A stretch of DNA of 49,194 bases from an uncultured Clostridia bacterium (GTDB taxonomy: Bacteria > Bacillota > Clostridia > Christensenellales > UBA1242). The position numbers and the translations under genes are program-made. Below, in pieces: positions 41,195-49,186 of this stretch. The stretch spans positions 1 through 49,194 of the forward strand of contig CAKVFE010000004.1 of the NCBI GenBank assembly GCA_934746645.1, in the 5' to 3' direction. Within the stretch, counting starts at the first letter, position 1. Each line of letters starts with the position of its first letter. Below the pieces are notes generated by a model. It worked only from the letters and a program-made list of their open reading frames with translations. It had not been told where the DNA came from and made no database searches.

Positions 41195-42520
41195 ATGATT
41201 ACTAAAAATATGGATTTAGAAGTTACAATAGTAGACCTTGGTATCAATGGCGAAGGTATTGCAAAGCACGAAGGTGCTGTTATTTTTGTACCATTTGCAT
41301 TGGTAGGTGAAATTGTAAAAATACACATTATATACGCAAAATCAAAATTTTTTGTTGGGAAAATAACCGAAATTGTTCAAAGTTCGCCATATAGAGTTAA
41401 ACCTTTATGTCCTAATTTTACTCGTTGTGGTGGTTGTGATTTACAACATTTGTCCAATGAAAAAATACTTGATTTTAAGACTCACTTAGTAGCCAATGCT
41501 TTAAGCAACATTGGGCATATTGATGTGACTGACAAAGTAAAGCCTTGTATTGGACTTAACGAATATCATTATCGCAACAAGTTTTCTTTCCCTATAGGGT
41601 ACAAAAACAATACTGGATTTGTAGGTATGTACAAAGAAAATTCTCACGACATAATACCTATAACAGATTGTTATATACAAGCTCCTTGGGCTAAACCAAT
41701 TATTGAATCGTTTAATGATTTTTTATCTAAAGGTTACAACACAATATACAACGAAACCAATCACACTGGACTTATAAAACACCTAGTATGTCGTATGGAA
41801 GATTACCAGTTGTTGGTTTGTGTGGTTATTAATGGTGACAAACTTAACCATTATCAAGAACTTATTGATAGTATTAGTAAACATTTTAAACACTTTGGAT
41901 TAATGGTTAATATCAACAAATTAGCAAACAATGTCATTTTAACCGACAAATACAACTATCTATATGGTTTAAAAACAATAAAACTTAATACCAATGATAT
42001 TAAATTTGAAATCAGTCTAAATAGTTTTATGCAAGTAAATACCCCAATAGCCAATGCAATATATACTCAAGCACAAAACTTAATCAGTGGAAAAATGATT
42101 GTTAATGCTTTTAGTGGCGCTGGATTATTGAGTGCATATTTAGCAAAAACAGCAAAAAAAGTATATGGTATAGAAATTGTTGAAAGTTCTCATATCAATG
42201 CTGAAAATTTAAGAATAAACAACCATATTGACAATCTAACCAACATTCTAGGAGATGTTTCTATCGAACTTCCTAAAATATCTGATTTTGATAGTATCGT
42301 GCTAGACCCACCAAGAAAAGGTTGTGCTAGACCTGTATTGGATACTATATTGCAAGTAGCTCCCAACAATATTGTTTATATTTCTTGCGACCCAGCTACC
42401 CTATCTAGAGATATTGGTATCTTAAAAGAAAAATATGATTTAGTATTTGCTCAACCTTATGATATGTTTCCAAAAACAAGACATGTGGAAACATTGGCAT
42501 ACTTAACAAAAAAGGAATAA
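41195..42520 (+). CDS. rlmD: 23S rRNA (uracil-C5)-methyltransferase RlmD-like
   Basis: A 441-residue SAM-dependent RNA methyltransferase of the TrmA/RlmC/RlmD family. An N-terminal TRAM domain (DLEVTIVDLGINGEGIAK) is followed by the iron-sulfur cysteines CPNFTRCGGCDLQHL. The methyltransferase domain has the SAM-binding NAFSGAGLLSAYLA, the catalytic motif LDPPRKGC and the nucleophile Cys in YISCDPATLSRDI, and ends TRHVETLAYL. The frame is open from 41177, but the promoter places the transcript start at about 41195, so I use ATG 41195 (MITKNMDLEV). Exact target uracil (RlmC, RlmD or RlmCD site) cannot be told. Confidence 0.93.
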   Translation: MITKNMDLEVTIVDLGINGEGIAKHEGAVIFVPFALVGEIVKIHIIYAKSKFFVGKITEIVQSSPYRVKPLCPNFTRCGGCDLQHLSNEKILDFKTHLVANALSNIGHIDVTDKVKPCIGLNEYHYRNKFSFPIGYKNNTGFVGMYKENSHDIIPITDCYIQAPWAKPIIESFNDFLSKGYNTIYNETNHTGLIKHLVCRMEDYQLLVCVVINGDKLNHYQELIDSISKHFKHFGLMVNINKLANNVILTDKYNYLYGLKTIKLNTNDIKFEISLNSFMQVNTPIANAIYTQAQNLISGKMIVNAFSGAGLLSAYLAKTAKKVYGIEIVESSHINAENLRINNHIDNLTNILGDVSIELPKISDFDSIVLDPPRKGCARPVLDTILQVAPNNIVYISCDPATLSRDIGILKEKYDLVFAQPYDMFPKTRHVETLAYLTKKE

Positions 42521-42525
42521 CAATT

Positions 42526-43011
42526 ATGTGTTTTATCAAAAAAATTATTGATAGAATCAAATTTAAAAAATCTATCAAAGCATTTTTAAACAACAAACCT
42601 GATAAAAGTCTACCTATAGAAGACCAAAAATGGAACAAACTTTGGGATTTGTGGTATGAAGCAGAAAAAGATAATACTGCAAACGACAATTATATCTATA
42701 CACTTATGACATATTCTAGCGAAATCAATAATGGTGGACATCAACAATTCTTTTTCAATACTGAAAATACCAATGGAGATTTTGAAAAAATAAATAGCAA
42801 TCTTAAAAAAGCTTTAACTCCAGTTCTATTTGACAACTACATAAAAGCATACAATTTATATAAATCTCTAAATTTAAAAGCAGAATGTATTGAAGATTAT
42901 GTCGATATAGAAATGGAAGAACATTTTGACGAATTTGACAAATGCTTTTATGCCAATGAAAAAGATATAAACCAAGCTATACAAGATTATGCTAATACTA
43001 TAGAACTATAA
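42526..43011 (+). CDS. DMP19/DUF4375 family protein
   Basis: A 161-residue soluble acidic protein with the DUF4375 (DMP19-like) signature SSEINNGGHQQFFFNTEN (about 65-82), preceded by helices around LWDLWYEAEKD. A basic N-terminus (IKKIIDRIKFKKSIKAF) precedes the domain. DMP19 from Neisseria is a DNA mimic, but no function is established for most relatives. It starts 5 nt after rlmD, so it is in the same operon. A terminator follows. Confidence 0.82.
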   Translation: MCFIKKIIDRIKFKKSIKAFLNNKPDKSLPIEDQKWNKLWDLWYEAEKDNTANDNYIYTLMTYSSEINNGGHQQFFFNTENTNGDFEKINSNLKKALTPVLFDNYIKAYNLYKSLNLKAECIEDYVDIEMEEHFDEFDKCFYANEKDINQAIQDYANTIEL

Positions 43012-43075
43012 ATAAAAATTTAAGTTATCTAAAAATATTTAAGTAATAAGACATTTTTAAATATTTTAATCACAA

Positions 43076-43107
43076 AAAAACACAACATTATCTGTTGTGT
43101 TTTTATT
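43076..43107. terminator. Bidirectional terminator between the DUF4375 gene and efp
   Basis: Stem AAAAACACAACA/TGTTGTGTTTTT (43076-43087, 43093-43104) with A and T flanks. Confidence 0.9.
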
Positions 43108-43124
43108 TTTATTATTACTAATAA

Positions 43125-43682
43125 TTAGCCTCTACCGTAATATTTACCATCATAAGTAGTAACAATAATCTTGTCACCTTCGTTGATAAACATAGGTACT
43201 CTTACAGAAAGACCTGTTTCTGTCTTAGCAACTTTAGTAGCAGCTGTAGCTGTACTATCTTTAAGCCCTGGTTCACATTCAACAATAGTATATTGTACTT
43301 TTTCAGGAAGTGTGATACCCAATAATTCTGTACCATAGAATGTAAGTTCAACACTCATATTTTCCAACAAATAATCTTTGTTGTCGCCAATTTGGGTAGC
43401 GTTAAGTTCGTATTGTTCGTAAGTGTTCATATCCATAAAGTAGAAAGTATCTCCTGCTTCATATAGATATTGAACTGTCTTTCTATCAATTCTTGCTTCA
43501 TCAAACTTAACATTGGTATTGAATGTACGCTCTAATGTAGCACCAGTTCTTAAATTTTTCATTTTAGTCTTCATAAATGCTGCACCTTTACCAGGTTTAA
43601 CATGTAGGAATTCTACTACTTGATATATATTACCTTCAATTAATAAGGTCATACCATTTTTAATATTGTTTACGTCTACCAT
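43125..43682 (-). CDS. efp: Elongation factor P
   Basis: A 185-residue three-domain factor that rescues ribosomes stalled at polyproline. Domain I is a KOW-like barrel with the tip loop HVKPGKGAAF, Lys32 being the conserved residue at the P-site tRNA. Domain II holds LERTFNTNVKFDEARIDRKTVQYLYEAGDTF. The C-terminal OB domain ends GLSVRVPMFINEGDKIIVTTYDGKYYGR. Typical length, AAAGGTGA ribosome binding site. No EpmA/YmfI-type modification gene is in view. Confidence 0.97.
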   Translation of the reverse strand: MVDVNNIKNGMTLLIEGNIYQVVEFLHVKPGKGAAFMKTKMKNLRTGATLERTFNTNVKFDEARIDRKTVQYLYEAGDTFYFMDMNTYEQYELNATQIGDNKDYLLENMSVELTFYGTELLGITLPEKVQYTIVECEPGLKDSTATAATKVAKTETGLSVRVPMFINEGDKIIVTTYDGKYYGRG

Positions 43683-43867
43683 ATAAAATTCACCTTTATA
43701 AAAATAATCTATAATAATTTTATTTATTTTTTGTTATTCTGTCAAGTACTTTAAATACAGCCTAATATATTTTAATAATAATAGTATATATATTTATATT
43801 TTTATTTATTATCTTTTAAATTATAGATATTTATTTTAATTATCCAATTTAACTTTTATATCAAAAG

Positions 43868-44824
43868 CTATTTAGTTTGGTCTGATTGATTATCACTAAG
43901 TTTTGGTTGTGATACATTATTGACTGCGTTTACTGCTGGCTTTCCATAAATTGATGTATTAGAATGTGCTTTGATATATTTTGTCCATTTGATATATCCA
44001 TAAGTTGTATTGGTAAAATATCCTGCTTTTAGTACCAACAATACCCATTGTCCAGATAATATATTAATTACTGTTTCTAGTCCAGCACAAATATACCACG
44101 CAAGCCATTGTTCTCTATATCTAAACAATATAAACAATCCATTGGCAATACCAACTGCACTAGCACAAGCATCTATATAACAAACTATAACTTCAATAAG
44201 TTCGCTAGAATAAAAATCTGTATCTGGTGCATAAGCCGCCATCAAATATCCTACACCCATTGTCCAAACAATAATACCTACAACAACCAATATTGTTTGC
44301 CACCACTTTAAGGTACGAACAACAGTTAGGTCTTCGTCTTTATCATCTGTATGTCTATTCCAGTTGATAAAAGATATAATGTCAATAGGTATCCAGAAAA
44401 ATAATGTTACTGCCATTGTAGCAAATCTAGCAGCCAATATTATTAGAGTAGCTATTTCGGTAAGTTCTACTACTAAGGATACTATAAAGTTCCATTTACT
44501 TTGTTTTGAAATAAGAAGTTCACATAGAACATTGGAAAAAATATCTATTAGGTAAAGTACCATTATTATAGAGCCATTAACACCATTAACTTCTTCTTCA
44601 GGGAATAAGAAAGCAAATAGTATTGATAAAGCTACTATTGAGAAAAACCATATTTTTTCGTAAGTTGAAAAGTAGTTCCATACTCTTACAAAAAAGTTTT
44701 TCTTTCCATTTTTATTATTATTTATTGTTTTGTTATTATCATTGTTGCTAGTGTCTACACTAACTTCACTAGTATTGAGTTCGCTAGCAACTATAGGGTC
44801 TTGCCCTTTATCTTTAGTTTTCAT
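43868..44824 (-). CDS. pnuC: Nicotinamide riboside transporter PnuC-like
   Basis: A 318-residue membrane transporter with seven or eight hydrophobic helices (about 55-280). PnuC marks are FFWIPIDIISFINWNRH in the middle, and REQWLAWYICAGLETVINI followed by GYFTNTTYGYIKWTKYI near the end. It takes up nicotinamide riboside (or a related vitamin precursor) by facilitated diffusion. The N-terminal 43 residues and the C-terminal 30 are polar and Asn-rich. AAAGGA precedes the ATG. The upstream 44886-45041 leader has a promoter, a small ORF and a terminator, so expression may be attenuated. Confidence 0.9.
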   Translation of the reverse strand: MKTKDKGQDPIVASELNTSEVSVDTSNNDNNKTINNNKNGKKNFFVRVWNYFSTYEKIWFFSIVALSILFAFLFPEEEVNGVNGSIIMVLYLIDIFSNVLCELLISKQSKWNFIVSLVVELTEIATLIILAARFATMAVTLFFWIPIDIISFINWNRHTDDKDEDLTVVRTLKWWQTILVVVGIIVWTMGVGYLMAAYAPDTDFYSSELIEVIVCYIDACASAVGIANGLFILFRYREQWLAWYICAGLETVINILSGQWVLLVLKAGYFTNTTYGYIKWTKYIKAHSNTSIYGKPAVNAVNNVSQPKLSDNQSDQTK

Positions 44825-44886
44825 TTTATTTGTTCCTTTTATTTAATTTAGTATTTAGTCTAATATGTTTACATATTAACGACAGC

Positions 44887-44912
44887 AAAAAAATCACATA
44901 AATTTTATGTGA
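44887..44912 (-). terminator. Terminator-like hairpin upstream of pnuC
   Basis: Stem TCACATAAA/TTTATGTGA (44894-44902, 44904-44912) followed on the minus strand by seven T. It lies between the small ORF and the pnuC ribosome binding site, so it could act as an attenuator. Confidence 0.75.
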
Positions 44913-44918
44913 AATATA

Positions 44919-44984
44919 TTAATATTTGTTGTCTATTGGAGGTGGAAATATTGCGTATCCAACTCGACATATTACTCTACCCAA
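44919..44984 (-). CDS. Putative 21-residue leader peptide upstream of pnuC
   Basis: TTG at 44984 lies 5 nt after AGGAG, and 21 codons follow to TAA. The peptide is GRVICRVGYAIFPPPIDNKY after the start. Six bases around it, GTATCC and GGATAC (45003-44998 and 44960-44955), can pair and put the AGGAG in the loop; the same GGAG can instead pair with CTCC at 44941-44938. An alternative ATG frame (start 44971) has a poorer site. Promoter before and terminator after suggest a transcribed mini-gene or the arm of a riboswitch; the peptide itself may be incidental. Confidence 0.4.
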   Translation of the reverse strand: MGRVICRVGYAIFPPPIDNKY

Positions 44985-45012
44985 ATTAACTCCTAAAGGA
45001 TACTAACGACTA

Positions 45013-45041
45013 AGTATATGCCAAAGATGTTGATAAGTCAA
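45013..45041 (-). promoter_or_regulatory. Promoter of the pnuC leader
   Basis: Minus strand TTGACT (45041-45036), 17-bp spacer, TATACT (45018-45013). Predicted start near 45006, about 180 nt before pnuC. Confidence 0.75.
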
Positions 45042-45166
45042 TTGTTTGTATTTAAGCTAATTGTACAAGTTATATATGCATTGTTTACACTAAAAAATAG
45101 CGACACATTAGTTTAGTTGCCATAAAAATATGTATATGCTATAATTCGACTTAGGAGAAAATTAAA

Positions 45167-46420
45167 ATGTATTACGGATATGATATTGATGAAAAAATAG
45201 TACAACTTGCAGAGAGTTGTGAACAAGAATTAAAAGATGTATTTGCTTTATACGAAAAGCAATGCCAAGCCAATAGTGCAAAAATATTGAAAGCTTTTCA
45301 AACACATAGATTGTCTTCATCTGACTTTGTTGAAATCAATGGTTATGGATTTTATGATGGTGGAAGAGATAAACTAGAAGCTGTATATGCAGATATATTT
45401 GGAGCTGAAGATGCTCTTGTTAGACCTCAAATTATGTGTGGCACACACGCTATAGCATTAACATTCTTTGGGTTACTTAAATATGGCAACACTATGATAT
45501 CTATTTCTGGTGAACCTTATGATTCACTAAAAAGTATAGTTGGTATATGTGGCAACAGCCAAAGTTCACTTATAGCACACGGTATCAAGTACGAACAAAT
45601 CGAATTGAAAAATGACGATTTTGATATTGAAACAATAACAAAAAGATTGAAACAAAGCAAAGTTAAACTTGTAGAGATACAAAGAAGTAGAGGCTATAGT
45701 TATAGAAAAAGTTTAACTATTGACAAAATAGAAAGAGTTTGCAAAGCTATAAGAGAAGTTGATAAAGATGTTATTATTATGGTAGACAACTGTTATGGTG
45801 ACCTTGTCGAAGATAGAGAACCTACTCAAGTTGGAGCTGACATTATTGTTGGTTCACTTATGAAAAACTTAGGTGGTGGTATTGCAAAAACTGGTGGATA
45901 TATTGTGGGTAAAAAAGACCTAGTATATCTTGTAGCAGAAAGATTTTCTGCACCTTGCACAGCTAAAGATATTGGCGCTAACTTCAACGAAAATTTGTCA
46001 TACTTTAAAGGTTTGTATATGGCACCTAATGCAGTATGCTCTAGTCTAAAAACTATGACATTAGCATCATTAATGCTTGAAAAACTTGGTTATGATGTAT
46101 CCCCTACAGCAAAAGAAAAGCGTACAGACATAATTCAAGTTATCAAACTTGGCAACGAAGCCAACCTAGTTAAATTTGCAAAAGGATTGCAAAGTGGTTG
46201 TCCAGTAGATAGTTTCGCTATCCCTGAGCCATCAGATATGCCGGGATATCCACACAAAGAAGTTTCAGCTAGTGGTAGTTTTACTGAAGGTAGTACTATC
46301 GAACTAAGTTGTGACGCCCCTGTGTGCGAACCTTATGGTATGTTTATGCAAGGTGGTTTAACTTACGAATATGGTAAGTTGGGCATTATGGTTGCACTTA
46401 ATGAAATGTTAAAAAAATAA
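45167..46420 (+). CDS. Methionine gamma-lyase family PLP enzyme (YnbB/aluminium-resistance type)
   Basis: A 417-residue PLP-dependent enzyme of the Cys/Met-metabolism fold, in the subgroup once called aluminium resistance protein. Marks are FVEINGYGFYDGGRDKLE, DALVRPQIMCGTHAIA, the aspartate in IIMVDNCYGDLVEDREP, and the PLP lysine in GSLMKNLGGGIAKTGGYI. The C-terminal GGLTYEYGKLGIM is also typical. The reaction is probably C-S lyase chemistry, but substrates for this subgroup are not fixed. AGGAG site; own terminator. Confidence 0.92.
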   Translation: MYYGYDIDEKIVQLAESCEQELKDVFALYEKQCQANSAKILKAFQTHRLSSSDFVEINGYGFYDGGRDKLEAVYADIFGAEDALVRPQIMCGTHAIALTFFGLLKYGNTMISISGEPYDSLKSIVGICGNSQSSLIAHGIKYEQIELKNDDFDIETITKRLKQSKVKLVEIQRSRGYSYRKSLTIDKIERVCKAIREVDKDVIIMVDNCYGDLVEDREPTQVGADIIVGSLMKNLGGGIAKTGGYIVGKKDLVYLVAERFSAPCTAKDIGANFNENLSYFKGLYMAPNAVCSSLKTMTLASLMLEKLGYDVSPTAKEKRTDIIQVIKLGNEANLVKFAKGLQSGCPVDSFAIPEPSDMPGYPHKEVSASGSFTEGSTIELSCDAPVCEPYGMFMQGGLTYEYGKLGIMVALNEMLKK

Positions 46421-46428
46421 ATATATAA

Positions 46429-46463
46429 AAAAAGTTAAGATATTTTAGTCTTAACTTTTTTCT
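46429..46463 (+). terminator. Terminator of the methionine gamma-lyase-like gene
   Basis: Stem AAAAAGTTAAGA/TCTTAACTTTTT (46429-46440, 46449-46460), then T. Confidence 0.9.
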
Positions 46464-46590
46464 TTTTACTTTTTCTAATTATGTTAGAAATAACATTAAA
46501 TCGTAACAACAAAAATATTATTTCTTTTACAATATAAAAATATAATATCTTATTATTAATATTGAAGTTTAAAATGTTAATAATTAACAA

Positions 46591-46624
46591 CAAAAAAAGC
46601 ATTATCTATAAGACAATGCTTTTT
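46591..46624 (-). terminator. Terminator of ndk
   Basis: Stem AAAAAGCATT/AATGCTTTTT (46594-46603, 46615-46624); the minus strand continues with T. Confidence 0.85.
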
Positions 46625-46628
46625 ATTA

Positions 46629-47054
46629 TTACTTATTCATATTATTTTCTTTAAAAAGTTCTGGGAAGAAAATATTTAATTCTCTATAAGCAGACTCTTT
46701 GCTATCTGAAGCGTGAATAACATTACGAGTAACATCACCAATACCAAAATCGTGACGGATTGTGCCAGGTGCTGGATTTTTTGTACTACCAACAATAGTT
46801 CTGATATCTTGAACAAGGTTTTCACCTTCACGCTCAACACACATAGCTAGTACTTTACCACTTTTCATATAGTCAACAAGTTCATTGAAAAAACCTTTAC
46901 CAATATGTTCTGCATAATGACGGTTAAGAATTTCATCATTCAATTTCATAACTTTTTTATGTGTAACTTTTGCCCCTATGCCTTCAATTCTTTTTTCTAT
47001 CTGTTCTTCATATTGTAGAAAACCAGGTTTTATCATTACATAACTTTTTTCCAT
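46629..47054 (-). CDS. ndk: Nucleoside diphosphate kinase
   Basis: A 141-residue kinase that balances NTP/dNTP pools by phosphate transfer through a histidine. It has MEKSYVMIKPGF at the start, HIGKGFFNELVDYMKSG, GSTKNPAPGTIRHDFG, and the active-site motif NVIHASDS (His near 114). I start at ATG 47054, which has TAGGAG; the open frame continues to 47093 without support. Standard length. Monocistronic. Confidence 0.95.
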   Translation of the reverse strand: MEKSYVMIKPGFLQYEEQIEKRIEGIGAKVTHKKVMKLNDEILNRHYAEHIGKGFFNELVDYMKSGKVLAMCVEREGENLVQDIRTIVGSTKNPAPGTIRHDFGIGDVTRNVIHASDSKESAYRELNIFFPELFKENNMNK

Positions 47055-47285
47055 AAATACTCCTAAATTAAATCTGCAATAATTGTAACACAAAAGTTAA
47101 TCTAATTCAATACATAATCTGTAATTAAATTTTATTTTTTTATTAAATTACCAACAGAAAATCACAAAAAATACGAAAACTAAAAAATCATTTTTCAAAA
47201 CAGAAATAATAATATATAATAGAAATACACTTCTCTTTACCATATACTATTATATTGTATTACTAGAGATGAAAAAGGAGTACTT

Positions 47286-48203
47286 ATGAAGACAAATATT
47301 ATTATTGATACAGACCCTGGAATTGACGATGCAGTAGCGATTGTTACTTCTTTTTTTGCACCATCTATTGATATTAAACTTATATGTAGTACAGCTGGTA
47401 ATTTAGGTATAGATATTACCACTCGCAATGTGTTACATTTGTGTGAATTATATGGACAAAATATCCCAGTTGCAAAAGGCTTACCTGGTCCATTAAATAG
47501 ACCATTGGAAGTTGCATTTGGCGTACACGGACCTATGGGTTTTGGCTCTTACACATACAATGGAGTAAAAACAAAAGAAATTGATATGCCTGCTTATGAA
47601 GCAATGCATTATGCAGTAAGACTTAACCCTGGTATATCAATACTTGTTATTGGACCATTAACCAATGTAGCAAAATTTTTACAAACATATCCAGAAGATA
47701 TCAAGTATATTAAACAATTGGTATTTATGGGTGGAACTAAAGACAATGTACTAGAACAAGACGAACCATATCCAGAGTTTAATATTAGTAGAGATCCAGA
47801 AGCTTGTGATATCGTACTAAAAAGTGGTGTTAATATCGTAATTATACCTATGGATTTTGGACATTATGCTTATATAAATAAAGAAGAAATAAGAAAACTA
47901 AAATCAGTTAATAAAACTGGAAGATTGTTCTATGAGATGTACAAGGAATATAAAGATGGTCATGTTAGTGCAGAAAATGCAGCAACACACGATAGTTGTG
48001 CAGTATCTTATCTAATAGAACCTTCACTATTCAAAACCGAATATGTACAACCAGAAATTAAATATTATAATGGCAAAGGCGTATTGGTATCCAATATTGT
48101 CAATCACCCAACCAACTTTAAGCTTGCTGTAGATATGGATGAAGACTCATTTAAAAATCTATATCACGGATTAATAAGTGTAGCTAAACAAGTAAACGAA
48201 TAA
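47286..48203 (+). CDS. Ribonucleoside hydrolase (IUNH family)
   Basis: A 305-residue nucleoside hydrolase that splits ribonucleosides to base and ribose. The calcium site is IIDTDPGIDDA (Asp8, Asp10, Asp14, Asp15), the substrate region VVIGPLTN appears as ILVIGPLTNVA, the VFMGG loop as LVFMGGTK, and the C-terminal metal Asp is in THDSCAV (near 239-245). Base preference cannot be told. AAAAAGGAG site, own terminator. Together with the purine permease and thymidine kinase it fits a salvage lifestyle. Confidence 0.95.
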   Translation: MKTNIIIDTDPGIDDAVAIVTSFFAPSIDIKLICSTAGNLGIDITTRNVLHLCELYGQNIPVAKGLPGPLNRPLEVAFGVHGPMGFGSYTYNGVKTKEIDMPAYEAMHYAVRLNPGISILVIGPLTNVAKFLQTYPEDIKYIKQLVFMGGTKDNVLEQDEPYPEFNISRDPEACDIVLKSGVNIVIIPMDFGHYAYINKEEIRKLKSVNKTGRLFYEMYKEYKDGHVSAENAATHDSCAVSYLIEPSLFKTEYVQPEIKYYNGKGVLVSNIVNHPTNFKLAVDMDEDSFKNLYHGLISVAKQVNE

Positions 48204-48209
48204 AAAAAT

Positions 48210-48250
48210 AAAAGATGTGTAAATCTAATAACCTTACACATCTTTTTTTA
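48210..48250. terminator. Bidirectional terminator between the nucleoside hydrolase and DUF5698-like genes
   Basis: Stem AAAAGATGTGTAA/TTACACATCTTTT (48210-48222, 48234-48246) with flanking A and T runs. Confidence 0.9.
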
Positions 48251-48303
48251 TTTTTATTAAATGATATTTGTAGTTGATATACATAATTTCACCTTACAAT
48301 TTA

Positions 48304-48786
48304 TTATAGAGTACCATCGTTGGCAAGAATTGTATATTTTGCATTATACAAATTAAATAAATTACGGATAATTTTTGATTCTTTTTTATGTTTAGAAAAT
48401 ACATCTAATACTTTATATTTTCCACTAGAATGTGTTTCGTAACTTATGTAACTAATGTCATATTCTTTCAAATTGTCAATTAGAGCGTCATAATTTTCAG
48501 CAGGTACAGTAACAGTAATTTTCCACAATTGGTCTTTTCTCATCTTTTCTGTAAGCCATAAAGCAAAATATACACCTACTAAATTACAGATAATAGCAAC
48601 TGTTACAGCTATCCACATATCTACATTGGCAATAACTTTTATAACAATAGTATTAAAACCATAAGCAACTGCATTACTGATAGCAGCAAGTCCTTTTCCA
48701 CCTTTTATAGTAATAACACTTTTTAATGTTGATAAAATAACATTAATCAACTGGCATACACAAAATGCCAAAACAATTTTCCACAT
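48304..48786 (-). CDS. DUF5698/UPF0316-like membrane protein
   Basis: A 160-residue protein with three membrane helices (about 3-25, 36-52, 57-80) and a C-terminal cytosolic domain of about 75 residues (ITVTVPAENYDALIDNLKEY, YISYETHSSGKYKVLDVFSK) that resembles DUF2179. The first two helices contain LSTLKSVITIKGGKGLAAI, similar to the 'lrTir.v.kG.k..a' motif of UPF0316. Function unknown. AAAGGAG ribosome binding site. Confidence 0.75.
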   Translation of the reverse strand: MWKIVLAFCVCQLINVILSTLKSVITIKGGKGLAAISNAVAYGFNTIVIKVIANVDMWIAVTVAIICNLVGVYFALWLTEKMRKDQLWKITVTVPAENYDALIDNLKEYDISYISYETHSSGKYKVLDVFSKHKKESKIIRNLFNLYNAKYTILANDGTL

Positions 48787-49016
48787 ATTTATCTCTCCTT
48801 TTTTTGTATTTTTCGTTTAAAAAAAGACAGTACTATTGCTAGCACTCTTTTTGCACTCGAGTATGTAGTCTACCATAAACAAATGCAAATATCAATATAA
48901 ATATGCAAAAATCTTCAATTTTGTTACCTTAATAAGACTTATAAATAAAAAAGTAAATAAAAAATATATGTAAATAAAAGGTTTATTCAAAAAATCAGAT
49001 AAAGAAGGAAGCAAAA

Positions 49017-49066
49017 AGCATAATACGACTGAATAATATATGAATATATGACAGAAGTATTATGCT
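49017..49066 (+). repeat. Hairpin element, copy 1 (GACTGAAT...ATGACAG core)
   Basis: Outer stem AGCATAATAC/GTATTATGCT (49017-49026, 49057-49066), then a conserved left core GACTGAAT (49027-49034), a short inner stem ATAT/ATAT with an ATGA loop, and a right core ATGACAGAA (49048-49056). CTG and CAG within the cores can pair. The strand assignment is provisional. Confidence 0.65.
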
Positions 49067-49120
49067 CTAAGTATATACAAAAGAAATATTTTCACATAGA
49101 TTTGAGATGAAGGTATAAAA

Positions 49121-49186
49121 AAAAGAGAGATATTTACGACTGAATTGTATATAGACATACATGACAGGAGTAAATATCTCTCTTTT
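49121..49186 (+). repeat. Hairpin element, copy 2 (GACTGAAT...ATGACAG core)
   Basis: A perfect 17-bp outer stem (49121-49137 with 49170-49186, ...GAGAGATATTTAC and its complement), left core GACTGAAT (49138-49145), inner stem TGTAT/ATACA with loop ATAGAC, right core ATGACAGGA (49161-49169). The A and T flanks could also make it a terminator. The strand assignment is provisional. Confidence 0.65.

Larger units (their letters stand above)
44825..45166. other. Intergenic leader region of pnuC
   Basis: Holds, on the minus strand, a promoter (45041-45013), a 21-codon ORF (44984-44919) and a terminator hairpin (44912-44887) before pnuC. On the plus strand the right end has the ribosome binding site and -10-like TATAAT (about 45140) for the gene at 45167. 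Confidence 0.7.

Noticed and set aside
49017..49186. Possible CRISPR array
   Set aside because: Only two units, the repeated parts are short split cores inside hairpins, and no cas genes or regular spacers are present.
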